Assembly (NCBI GenBank): GCA_024036415.1
Contig: JAMWET010003932.1
Span: forward strand, 36,001-100,000
Reading direction: 5' to 3'
Length of the DNA: 64,000 nt
DNA from: Prochilodus magdalenae
Lineage: Eukaryota > Chordata > Actinopteri > Characiformes > Prochilodontidae
The translations under genes were made by a program, and so were the position numbers. The first letter of the stretch is position 1. The number at the start of each line of letters is the position of its first letter. This document shows positions 44,999 to 54,673 of this stretch, in pieces. The notes under the pieces are model-generated. The model had not been told where the DNA came from, did no database searches, and worked only from the letters and a program-made list of their open reading frames with translations.

Positions 44999-46198
44999 TT
45001 AAAGGGCCCGTATAGTGGGAAAATGCATTTCCCTCACTTTTTTAGAAGTTTGAGAAAATATGCTGAGAATGCTTCTCAGTCCATATAGCCCTTTATATGG
45101 ACCCTATGCTGCAAAACCAACAGCCTGTTTTGAGTTCATTGCTTGTCTGATGTTGAAATATACAGTATATCCACCTCTACAACAGGGGTGTCCAGCCTTG
45201 TCTACAAAGGGCCAGAGATCCGGCTCATCACTGGCCCTTTACGGATTCGACTGGACACCCCTACGGCATTTTAGCCCCACCTATACACACTGATGTTCCT
45301 ATCTGCATGAATTGCTGTGGCAACATGTACAGGGGTTGGACAATGAAACTGAAACACCTGGTTTTAGACCACAGTCATTTATTAGTATGGTGTAGGGCCT
45401 CAGTTTGCGGCCAATACAGCGTCAGTTGGTCTTGGGAATGACATATACTGCGTCCTGCACAGTGGTCAGAGGGAGTTTAAGCCATTCCTCTTGCAGGATA
45501 GTGGCCAGGTCACTACGTGATGCTGGTGGAGGTTCGTCCTTCTTGGTGGTATGCTGACATTACCCTGGATACCGTGGCTCTTGATACATCACAAAGACTT
45601 GCTGTCTTGGTCACAGATGCGCCAGCAAGACGTGCACCAACAATCTGTCCTCTTTTGAACTCTGGTATGTCCCATAATGTTGTGAGCATTGCAGTATTTT
45701 GAGCAGAACTGTGCTCTTACCTGCTAACTGAACCTTCACACTCTGCTCTTACTGGTGCAGTGTGCAGTTAATGAAGATTGGCCACCAGTCTGGTCCAATT
45801 TAGCCATGAGACCTCCCACACTACAGGTGTTTCAGTTTCATTGTCCAACCCCTGTAGGTGTCAGTGCTGACGTAGCTGTGCTGGTGGCACGTCAAAAACA
45901 ATCGCTCAGTGGGACATCATCAGTGCTTGGTGCCAAAGAACCCAATCTGAGCGTCCAGGAGACGCATATGTACCAATATGATTGGTACTGCATTTCAGAC
46001 CACCTGGTTTGGAACCAGTTTAAAGGAAACTGGTTCTCGCTGTCCAGACTATGAAAAATGAACCTGGCTATGCCAGAAATTAGATTTGGGCTGGCAGTCT
46101 GGACAAGCTGCCTAATGCTACAGGATTAAAGGTTGTGTTAAAATAAATTTAATTTTTTTTTAAAAACACTAGAAAAATGTAGTAGATGGGCCCTTTAA
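44999..46198. mobile_element. TTAA-flanked MITE region interrupted by a Tc1 insertion
   Basis: TTAAAGGGCCCGTATAGTGG at 44999 and the complementary GTAGATGGGCCCTTTAA ending at 46198 are the two termini of a MITE family also seen at 54447-54673 and 60339-60670. TTAA targets with CCCTTTAA ends fit a piggyBac-type origin. The span is much longer than sister copies because of the Tc1 element at 45328-45856 and other unidentified sequence at 45857-46140. Whether both ends belong to one copy is uncertain. Confidence 0.55.
45328..45856. mobile_element. Tc1-type element with perfect 33-bp inverted ends
   Basis: Bounded by TA. The first 33 bp (TACAGGGGTTGGACAATGAA and following ACTGAAACACCTG) exactly complement the last 33. 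The 529-bp length implies a deleted interior. The remaining sequence (for example GGTCTTGGGAATGACATATA) corresponds to transposase-coding sequence on the minus strand but carries no long intact frame. Perfect ends suggest a young insertion. Confidence 0.92.
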
Positions 46199-47014
46199 TG
46201 CGATCAGACCTCTGATTCCTTTCACCAGCGCTGCGAACACGCGTTCATATAGAAACATAGAAATTCACATCAAGCCACTCGGCCACCCATTTGGTTATGC
46301 GAAGCTAGGAAAAGTTGTTTTGCGTTCCCCTTTAAAAATATGTCTATGTAGCAGGATTTATTCCACGTCTGGCCTATTTTTGTCAGTCCGTCCTAAACGC
46401 GGCCGAATGAAGAAGTGAAGTGGAGAAGTGGAGAGGTTTTGATGCGACAGTAAGGAGTCGTGGTGTGCTGTAGATGGAGGCTGGGTTTCAGTAAGACAGC
46501 TTCAGCCATGTCTTGCTGCTGAGGGACTCGTTTGTCCCGCTCGAGGTTACTTAGGCCGCTCACGCTAGACCCGTTTCTCCGATGCCAAGCAGGCCACGAT
46601 CGCAACGCCCCCGTGTTGCACCGCGCCGCGTTCAGGCGCCAGCCCGGCATGAGGCTGAATCGGGTTCACACAATCTGCTATTGTTCGGGGATCAAGACAT
46701 CATATGCCTCATACTTGGCCGAGCGTTGGCGTTTGTTTCTCCTAGAGGAAGGCGCTCCACTGACATTTAGGCCATTGTACACATGTCAGCGCTAGCCAAG
46801 TCTGTATCTGTGTGCTAATATGACAGACATCCCCAGTATCAAGTGCCATTGACATCTATTCATAGCAGAGTTCACCAGCCTCTCAGGAACAGCAGTTTTC
46901 TTTTTCCAATAAACCTGTTTACAGTTTCAGACTGGGGTTTTTCCTGTTTGTGTTACAGGCAATGTATATACAGAATTTTGTACACGCATGAATCAACCTA
47001 ATTTTAATTAATCA
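46199..47014. promoter_or_regulatory. Unique block with possible conserved non-coding element
   Basis: At 46500-46790 a GC-balanced, CpG-containing block (CGTGTTGCACCGCGCCGCGT at about 46611, GGCTGAATCGGGTTCACACA at about 46652) differs from its surroundings. Overlapping short frames on both strands have no recognisable domain. Either a conserved element or unique filler. Confidence 0.25.
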
Positions 47015-47400
47015 ATATTTATTTGTATAGTGCTTTTTACAACTAACGTCATCTCAAAGCAGCTCCACAGAAAATCAGTTTATATAAAGGAAAAGTAAAA
47101 CGCAGTGTCCGTGTACAGACCTAGGAAAGGGAATCCGGGTCCAAGCCCCCCAGGAGCAAGCCAGAGGCAACAGTGGCGAGGGAAAACCTACTTGGGTAAG
47201 GAAGAACCCTCGATAGGAACCAGGCTCGAGGGGGGAACCCATCCTCCTCAGAACTAACAGGAGGAGGAGCTTAGAACATCCATTAGGTCCAGTCTGATGA
47301 GTCCAGGAGGGAGTAACTGCACGGGTGGAGCCGACCCATAGATAGAGTTCATGATCAGAGCCAGAAGCGTCTGTCCTCGAGTACTTCTACACTCCACAAA
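47015..47400 (-). mobile_element. Fish interspersed repeat, LINE 3'-UTR type
   Basis: Starts TATTTATTTGTATAGTGCTT, the complement of an AAGCACTATACAAATAAATA LINE tail. It continues with GAGCAAGCCAGAGGCAACAG, GGAAGAACCCTCGATAGGAA and GGGGGGAACCCATCCTCCTC. This string order is familiar from a widespread teleost repeat. No coding frame. Confidence 0.7.
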
Positions 47401-47729
47401 GCCATGCCGGTGGATTTTACTTTCTGTTAACTGTGAAATATGATTGATTGTTTTGTTTGTTATTAATTGTTTAATTCAAATTAGATTAACTTAAATTAAT
47501 TCAATTAATTATTTAAAAAAAAAAAATCTGTGTGTACAGAGGTTTGTGTTTCCTGGTCAGTGTTTGTTTCATCGAGGTTCTAAGTGTAGGTAAACAAACA
47601 CACCCTCCACTGAAACACACACCTGCACATTTCAATACACAGCTACTGTTTATTTACTGAATTTAACGTACTAATTAACGTTTTAATATATACGTGTGTT
47701 CAGTATGCCAAACTCATATTAATAGAAAC
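47401..47729. other. AT-rich intergenic sequence, no gene seen
   Basis: Nothing recognised. Confidence 0.45.
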
Positions 47730-48363
47730 TATGAACGGGTGGGCCGTTTATATGGATACACCTAAATAAAATGGGAATGGTTGGTGACATTAACTTCCTG
47801 TTAGTGGCACATTAGTATATAGGAGGGGGAAAACTTGTGGTGACCATGGTGGCCATTTTGAAGTCGGCCATTTTGGATCCAACTTTAGTTTTTTCAATGG
47901 GAAGAGGGTCATGTGACACATCAAACGTAGTGAGAATTTCACAAGAAAAACAATGGTGTGCTTTATTCTTTCATGAGTTATCTACAAGTTTCTGACCGCT
48001 TACAAAAAAAATTTGTTCAAAGTGCTGCCCACTGTGTTGGATTGTCAATGCAACCCTCTTCTCCCACTCTTCACACACTGACAGCAACACCGCAGAAGAA
48101 ATGCTAGCATCTCGTAAAAACCAAGCACACCATTGTTTTTCTTGTGAAATTCTCAATATGTTCGATGTGTCACATGACCCTCCTCCCAATAAAAAAACTA
48201 AAGTTGGATCCAAAATGGCCGACTTCAAAATGGCCACCATGGTCACCACCCATCTTGAAAAGCTTTCCCCCTCCCATATACTAATGTGCCACAAACAGGA
48301 AGTTAATATCACCAACCATTCCCATTTTATTTAGGTGTATCCATATAAATGGCCCACCCTGTA
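47730..48363. mobile_element. Mariner-type foldback element with about 230-bp arms
   Basis: The left arm (GGGTGGGCCGTTTATATGGA onward) is matched by its complement on the right (TCCATATAAATGGCCCACCC), including shared inner landmarks GTGACCATGGTGGCCATTTT, GGATCCAACTTTAGTTTTTT and CAAGAAAAACAATGGTGTGC. The right edge is a TA at 48362. The centre holds a transposase fragment, so it is a rearranged autonomous element and not a pure MITE. Confidence 0.88.
47995..48100 (-). pseudogene. Mariner-family transposase C-terminal fragment
   Basis: The minus strand encodes SVCEEWEKRVALTIQHSGQH then FEQIFF. This fits the final segment of mariner/IS630-type transposases, where a G/N-G-x-H-F-E-x-L motif closes the protein. 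The catalytic residues lie upstream and are absent. The longer 114-codon frame around it is mostly inverted-repeat arm. Confidence 0.6.
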
Positions 48364-48469
48364 GTATAATTTCCACTGGATTCACATTTTTAAACTTAGT
48401 AAATAAAAAAAATGTTCATTTGACCAGCCACAATTCAAACTTCTGCACACAACGGTAAACACACACATT

Positions 48470-49500
48470 TATTTTCCCCGCCATCCCTGAGGACGCATGG
48501 AAGACATGCGTCCAGACCCTGCTCTGTCCTGGCTCCCAGATGGTGGAATGAACTCCCACTGGGTGTCTGTAGAGCTGAGTCCCTCGCAGTCTTCCAGCGC
48601 AGACTGAAGACCCGTCTCTTCATAAAACGCTTAAGTGAGTGAGCTGTAGTAGGTGTGTCTCTTAAAATACTTTGTCTCTGCACTTACACTGACCATAACC
48701 TGACTCATAAGGCCTGGGTTGGGTTCAGGGTAGTCTCTAGTTTATGTATGTATTGTTATCTCTGTATGAGCCCTGGCTGGGGTTTGCCAGGTGCCTTATG
48801 TATGTCTGGGTATGTTCTCTCTTAGATATATATGTGCCTGTTATGCTTGTCTATAATGTCTGGTAATGTTACCTCTAGGTATGAGCCCTGGCACTTATGC
48901 ATATATATGTCTGGGTAATGCCAGGTATGAGCCCAGGATTGGGGTTGCAGCGTAGTGCACATATGCTTATATATGTCTGAGTAATCTTACCTCTAGGGTA
49001 TGAGCCGGCTGGGCTGGGGTTGCCATTGTTACCTCTAGCTTATATATGTCTGGGTATTGTTCTCTCTAGGTATGAGCCCTACGATTGGGTTGTAGTGCAC
49101 ATATGCTTTATATATGATCTGGGTATTGCTCTAGGTTATGAGGCCCTGGGCTGGGGGTTGCAGGGGTAGTGCACTTATGCATATATATGTCTGGGTAATG
49201 TTACCTCTAGGTATGAGCCCTGGGCTGGGGTTGCCAGGTAGTGCACGTATGCTTATATATGTCTGGGTAATGTTACCTCTAGGTATGAGCCCTGGGCTGG
49301 GGTTGCCAGGTAGTGCACATATGCTTATATATGTCTGGGTAATGTTACCTCTAGGTATGAGCCCAGGATTGGGGTTGCCAGGTAGTGCACTTATGCTTAT
49401 ATATGTCTGTGTATCTCTCTAGGTATCAGTACAGGCCCTTGTTCGGGCAGTGTCTGAGCTCATGACGAGTTCTAGACTCTAACCTTCCTGTACTAGCTGG
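48470..49500 (+). mobile_element. L2-like LINE 3' end with amplified 3' UTR
   Basis: At 48480-48640 it encodes the decayed LINE C-terminus (WWNELPLGV-type segment, then LKTRLF), colinear with 16190-16315. The 3' UTR repeat array follows. It finally reaches GTATCAGTACAGGCCCTTGT and GTGTCTGAGCTCATGACGAG at 49425-49465, matching 16478-16520 of the other copy. The terminal GTCGCTCTGG tail is not present here. Confidence 0.85.
48700..49430 (+). repeat. 72-bp repeat inside the LINE 3' UTR
   Basis: About 9-10 copies containing GGTATGAGCCCTGGGCTGGG, GTTGCCAGGTAGTGCAC and TATATATGTCTGGGTAATGT. Starts at 49210, 49282 and 49354 give a 72-bp period. The left copies are degenerate and the right ones near-identical. 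The 94-codon frame at 49138-49422 is a repeat artefact. Confidence 0.92.
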
Positions 49501-49885
49501 GAAACACGTCCTGCCCGTGTCTGTATTGACAGTGTGAACACCCTGTGTGGTGCTGATGATGGTGATGATGGTGTCTTTTGCTGAAAGTGACTCACAGTTG
49601 AATTCATGTCTAGATTTAAGCACAGCTTTGAAGATTTAAGATGAATTGAATTTCAAAACGAGCACCAAACCACTTATACACTGATCAAACTCTAGGGGTC
49701 AGTATGTGGGTCCACATTTCACGGTTCGGTACTCTCATAACCACAGGATTCATACATTAGGTTTATTATATATTAAGCTAATTCAGTACTTTTGCATTTT
49801 CGTTTCATGTTTTTTTATTTCCACCTTAAATAATACATATACAGAGCATTGTGTTCAGTTAGCTCACATGCCCAGTGCAGAGGTG
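49501..49885. other. Intergenic sequence, no gene seen
   Basis: Short CCTGTGTGGTGCTGATGATG repeat near 49540. No gene. Confidence 0.45.
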
Positions 49886-50030
49886 AAGCCTGGAGGGGTA
49901 TAAAGCCCCCCAGCATTGGGCTGTGGAGCAGTGGAACTGTGTTCTCTGGAGTGATGGAGCTCCATCTAGTACCTTTGGGATGAGTTGTGGGGATCCCAAA
50001 CCAATCATCCAAAATCACTGCCTGACCTCA
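49886..50030 (+). pseudogene. Tc1-type transposase fragment
   Basis: Encodes WAVEQWNCVLWSDGA at 49919-49963, the W-x-x-V-L-W/F-S-D-E pattern around the second catalytic aspartate of Tc1 transposases. The residue after the aspartate is Gly here instead of Glu. Fish-Tc1-like sequence follows (CTTTGGGATGAGTTGTGGGG, CAAACCAATCATCCAAAATC) and then dissolves into the tandem array at 50030. Confidence 0.65.
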
Positions 50031-50840
50031 CTCAAACAAATCCTCACAGCAATGTTCCAACATCAGTACCTGACCTCACATATACTCAAACAAATCCTCA
50101 CAGCAATGTTTCATCTTAAGTACCTAACCTCATTAGCGCTCCATCAAATCCTCACAGCAATGTTCCAACATCACTACCTGACCTCACACATACTCAAACA
50201 AATCCTCACAGCAATGTTCCAACATCACTACCTGACCTCACATATATTGAGCCCCATCAAATCCTCACAGCAATGTCCCAACATCAGTAGCTAACCTCAC
50301 TAATACTCAAACAAATCCTCACAGCAATGTTCCAACATCACTACCTGACCTCACATATACTCAAACAAATCCTCACAGCAATGTTCCAACATTATTACCT
50401 GACCTCACTAATATTCAAACAAATCCTCACAGCAATGTTCCAACATCAGTACCTAACCTCACTAATATTCAAACAAATCCTCACAGCAATGTTCCAACAT
50501 CAGTACCGGACCCCACATATACTCAAACAAATCCTCACAGCAATGTTTCATCTTAAGTATCTTACCTCATTAGCGCCCCATCAAATCCTCACAGCAATGT
50601 TCCAAAATCACTACCTGACCTCACACATACTCAAACAAATCCTCACAGCAATGTTTCATCATCAGTACCTGACCTCGCTAATACTCAAATCCTCACAGCA
50701 ATGTTCCAACATCAGTACCTAACCTCACTAATACTCAAACAAATCCTTACAGCAATGTTCCAACATTACTATCTGACCTCACATATACTCAAACAAATCC
50801 TCACAGCAATGTTCCAACATCACTACCTGACCTCAGGGAT
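50030..50840 (+). repeat. 54-bp minisatellite seeded in a Tc1-type element
   Basis: Fifteen copies of CAAATCCTCACAGCAATGTT plus CCAACATCAGTACCTGACCT plus CACTAATACTCAAA, with CAGCAATG words at 50050, 50103, 50157, 50211 and so on. The unit is the sequence that follows the transposase-like segment in this element family. Frames with ILTAMFQHHYLTSH repeats are artefacts of the multiple-of-three period. Confidence 0.95.
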
Positions 50841-51040
50841 GCATCTGATCCAGAGTCTCCAGAGAGTCTGCAGGAAGGTGGATCTCCAGGACCAGGCCTG
50901 GAGAGCACTGGTGTGAAATCAAGGCCCACCTTTCATTTCCAGTCTAATCAGCTTAGTTATCATTTTCTCTGGATACAGCATAGAATGGGGTGGTCTCTGC
51001 CTCTGCCTCTGTATAACTTCAGAAAAAAAGCCAATAAAAA
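50841..51040. other. Flank of minisatellite, no gene seen
   Basis: Nothing beyond GGATCTCCAGGACCAGGCCT, a word common in fish MITEs. Confidence 0.4.
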
Positions 51041-51830
51041 ATATTGTAAAAAAAAAAAAAAGCAGCTAACAAATAGCAGCAAAAATTAGCGCCCTAACAA
51101 CCACCTGGTGCAACCCGACTGAACTTGGGGAGCGTGTAAAATGGTGTTCCCTAAAAATAACGGAAGTTGAACAGAATTAAAGGCACTAAAAATCGAAACA
51201 AAATGTCCTGTTTTTCTGTTTTTTTTTAATCATTTTTGTTCATATATATATATATATATATATATGCTCTGATTCTGTGTGTAACTTCCCAAACTTCTTT
51301 TTTCTTCTTCTTTTATTGTATTTTGATTTTCTGTTTGAGATTTTACAGGTAGAAAGTCAGGCACTAACATATTAAGGAGCATCCTAACAACCACCTGCAA
51401 TACCTGGTGCAATCGGACAGAACTTGGGAAGCATGGAGAGATCTTTCTATTGATCTCCCCTAAAAAGAACGGAAGCTAAATGGCAGCAAAAACCTGGACA
51501 CCAAAAATTCTAAATAAAAATGAAATATTTATAATTTTCTGTTGATATATATTCTACTTTCTTCCCCTATAATGACTAGCATAGCCTTATGACTGGAAGC
51601 GTTGGTCTTCGACTGTACTGTGTAGCATCCCAAATGTGTTTTCTCTTTTATTTATTCATTTATTTATTGTGTATTTTTATTTTTATGTATTTAGCTTTTC
51701 AAGAGACAGTGGTAAAAAATCAAAGTGCAAGACGTAAAAAGGAAGTTAAAAAAAGAAGGTGCCTCCTAACAACCCGGTGGAACTAGATTGGTGTTACTTG
51801 GTGTTTAAGTGTGAAAAAAAAAAATCATTT
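51041..51830. repeat. Three diverged tandem copies of a 290-380-bp unit
   Basis: CCTAACAACCACCTGGTGCA at about 51092, CCTAACAACCACCTGCAATA at 51382 and CCTAACAACCCGGTGGAACT at 51763 start successive segments. These share AACTTGGGAAGC-, CCCTAAAAATAACGGAAG- and CTTCCCAAACTTC-type words and T-rich tracts. A TA microsatellite sits at 51241-51264. Confidence 0.6.
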
Positions 51831-52329
51831 TTTTGTTTTATAAAAACAGTAACTACAATCATAACTTTGTACTCAATAAGTAAAAACTAAAAAGTTTTTC
51901 CTTAATTTTTGCTTTTATAAATTTTCTGTTTATTCATTTTTAACATTTTTTATTTTATTTATTTATTTTTTATATTATTATTTTTTTATATGATTTTATT
52001 TATTTTATTGTTTTTTGCCTTTTAGCCATTTTATCTCACTGCAAAAGTGCTCCTGCTTTCCTAATATATTTTTTTCTTTTTTTAATCAGTTTTTAAGTAT
52101 TATGCATAGCCCCCCGAAACTGCCCCCTTCTGCCCTCCCTCACAGGCCTACAGGTTAAGGCCTAAATCTGAGCAGCGCTAATGTTTACAGTGGGCCCACT
52201 GGGACGTATCCGAGCTTTAGGGGAACCTAGGGAAGTGTTCCTCTCGCGGCCCACATACTGCACAGCCTGTGTCTTTAAAAAACACTACACTCCCTAAACG
52301 ACTGGAGAATGATGTCAGGCTAGTCCATG
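51831..52329. other. T-rich intergenic sequence, no gene seen
   Basis: Long T/A-rich runs to about 52100, then balanced sequence. Nothing recognised. Confidence 0.5.
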
Positions 52330-52532
52330 TGAGCCGCAATCACTTCCTGGCCTGACTGAGAGAGAGAGAGAGAGAGAGGGTGAGTGAGTGAGAGAGAGAG
52401 ATGGGGGCAGAGCAGCTGAAGTGAAGCTGAGGGTCGTGCTGACAAACCCTGGAAAAAACTTTGCATCCGAGAGAACAGCACGGTAGCCCACCGGCAGCCT
52501 GTGTTTTATGGAGGAGCCGCAGAGCTGGGTAA
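52330..52532 (+). promoter_or_regulatory. Candidate first exon or promoter of an unidentified gene
   Basis: A GA-rich tract (52357-52402) is followed by GC-balanced sequence and ATGGAGGAGCCGCAGAGCTG at 52508. It ends in a donor-like G/GTAAATACC at about 52529. If this is an exon, the coding part would begin MEEPQSW. No downstream exon is identified in the window, so this is weak. Confidence 0.2.
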
Positions 52533-52661
52533 ATACCTCTCTTCTCCACCTTCTGTCTCTTTATGGCTTTGCTGCGCTGGTATCGTCGCATATGGTTGCC
52601 ATGTTTTATTTCCTAGTTCCCTGCTCCATATTAATAAGTCTCAGCTGCTGGTTCGCCAGCT

Positions 52662-52757
52662 CTCGCTCGAGTTCCCCCGCTCCACCTTAAACGGTGCCCC
52701 AGGCGCCACCATGTAACTGCTGCACCGTTTAAGGTGGACCGGGGAAATTCGAGCGAG
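52662..52757. mobile_element. 36-bp-arm hairpin (foldback remnant)
   Basis: The arms at 52662-52697 and 52722-52757 (CTCCACCTTAAACGGTGC against GCACCGTTTAAGGTGGAC) pair with three mismatches around a 24-base loop. It is probably the tip of a small foldback element. Both strands read SLEFPRSTLNGA in part, a consequence of the palindrome. Confidence 0.75.
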
Positions 52758-53335
52758 AAGCTCGCGAGCCCGCAGCAGCTGTAGCGTCGAACGTGCAGCT
52801 GAAGTCGCGTGCGGGTGTACTGGCATTTAATATTTAAACTGATTAGGATTATTATCATCTTTAAACTCTTGTTTCCGACTGTTGGGTGCCCACCGACCCG
52901 AGAGGCCAATGCCAACTTCGTGCCCACCCCTCTCTCCCCCTCCCTCCCCTCCCCAACTGCAGAAAAAGAAGAGAGAGAGAGAAAGAACGGAATAAATAAA
53001 TAAATAAATAAATGAAAGTCTGTGATGGAATGTGGGCCGAAATGTCTCGCGCAGCGTCGCCGCGTGCTATGGAATGGTGCTGGTTGCGTCACCAGAACTG
53101 CAGCCCCATATACTCACATGTGAACATGCACACGCGCACGCGGGACCGGGACCACCGTGCTGGGCCTTTGCAGGTCCATCACAGCTGAAAGTTGCAGACC
53201 CTAGGAACTAAGTTAGCCAGCGTCCCGTCTTAGGAATCAGGACGTTGTAGGGTAGATATTGGCTATGCATTAGCTTTTAGCTTAGCATTATAACATTTAA
53301 AGAGCCAATATGACAGATTTCACGTTTTATTAATT
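52758..53335. other. CpG-containing unique sequence, no gene seen
   Basis: GTCTCGCGCAGCGTCGCCGC at about 53043 is CpG-dense and may belong to the same promoter-like region as 52330-52532. No coding frame recognised. Confidence 0.3.
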
Positions 53336-53340
53336 CACAG

Positions 53341-53410
<70 letters not shown>

Positions 53411-53435
53411 CAACTTATATATATATATACCAACA
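53336..53435. repeat. TA dinucleotide microsatellite
   Basis: About 30 TA repeats at 53347-53405, followed by a short second run at 53417-53430. Confidence 0.95.
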
Positions 53436-53439
53436 CATA

Positions 53440-53800
53440 CAGAAGAAGTGTCTCTCAGTAGGACATTGCAACGGTGTCCCAAATAAGATACATTGGTCAT
53501 CTTCACTAAGACCAATATGGGACTCGTCACTGAAGATGACCCTCTGCCATTCTGAGTCCGTCCATGACAGTCTGGCACAACACCATCATCTTTGGTGATG
53601 TTGACGTGGGGTTAGGGACAGTCGTCGTAACGGTCTGTTCGTGCATGCAGCCGTTGTGCAGCTGTCTCCATGACGAAGACATCACTGTTCGCTCAATATC
53701 CACTATCGTGGCTGTTGGGTCACATACGTTAACTGTGAAACTTGAATTACTGGCATGTCTCACAATGTCAAACCTACCCACCAAGTTTCATCATTGTTGG
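53440..53800 (-). pseudogene. Tc1-type transposase catalytic fragment
   Basis: The minus strand near 53470-53600 encodes ARLSWTDSEWQRVIFSDESH, matching the Tc1 pattern A/R-x-x-W-x-x-x-x-W-x-x-V-I/L-F-S/T-D-E-S. The D of SDES is the second catalytic aspartate. A stop codon lies just upstream (before WCCARL). The rest of the region (to about 53800) is probably the decayed upstream domain in shifted frames. Inverted termini were not found. Confidence 0.72.
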
Positions 53801-54446
53801 CTGATTCCATCTACGTGCAACTATTTGAGCAACTATGTTTTTAATGATGCGTACATAGTATATGCCTTACATTGCATATGCACCAGCTGTGTCAGCTAAG
53901 CTAATATAGAAGCTAAGCTCTGCAAATGCCAACTTTGGAGCACACTGGTTTTGTGATGTCACAACAACACATCTACATGTCTTATGTTTCTTATAAGTGT
54001 GTACAAATGTATTGGGGCATATACACCACCTGTGTAAGTGCCGTAGTTTCACTCACCAATAGAACAGCTTGTACGCTTAGCTATGCATACAACAGAGATT
54101 TAGATTAAGAACTTTCTGTTTTTGTGATGTCACAAAGAAGAAACGCTCATTTAAGCATTCCGAATTCGCTTATTCCATACATTGCATGTATGGAACCTGG
54201 TAACCAGTCCAGACTTACTCACCAGTCCATATCGGAAAGTTAAGCTCTGCTAATAACAGATTTTGAACTCACAGTTTTTATGATGTCACACCAGCCCAAC
54301 ATATTTTCCATATGTTGCGTATATACCACCTGTTCCATCTACAGCAGCTTTAGCCTCCCCCACCCGTCCCACTGTTGGGAGGTCTTAATTCTGCTTTCTG
54401 AATGCGAGATGCCAATCAGAACAGACTTTATATCCACATAAAGGCC
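53801..54446. other. Intergenic sequence, no gene seen
   Basis: Repeated GTGATGTCACA words at 53953, 54124 and 54280 suggest an old, diverged tandem duplication of about 160 bp. No gene. Confidence 0.4.
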
Positions 54447-54673
54447 TTAAAGGGACTGTAATAAATGTACAGTGGTGTGTTTATTTCTAACCCTTACAGA
54501 AAAGTCACGTTTCACACGTACAAAAACAAACCATGTGAGTAATGTGTGATCACATGTGATCTGAAACGACATGTGGACCTTTTTTTAACGTGTCCAGAAG
54601 AAAGTGTCTGTGGGCGAAAAGATGTGTATAAAAACCACACAAATGAAAAAAAAGCATAGGATAGGCCCTTTAA
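54447..54673. mobile_element. TTAA-flanked MITE, short copy
   Basis: TTAAAGGGACTGTAATAAAT at the left and the complement-like GCATAGGATAGGCCCTTTAA at the right, 227 bp apart. The TTAA target and CCCTTTAA terminus match copies at 44999-46198 and 60339-60670. Non-coding. Confidence 0.78.

Noticed and set aside
45182..45268. Very short hAT-like element (CAGGGGTGTCCAG ... GGACACCCCT)
   Set aside because: Inverted ends are suggestive, but flanking octamers do not match and the interior is only about 60 bp. Evidence is too thin for a feature.
47971..48315. 114-codon minus-strand frame as a complete gene
   Set aside because: Its N-terminal part is inverted-repeat arm sequence; only the last third resembles a mariner transposase C-terminus.
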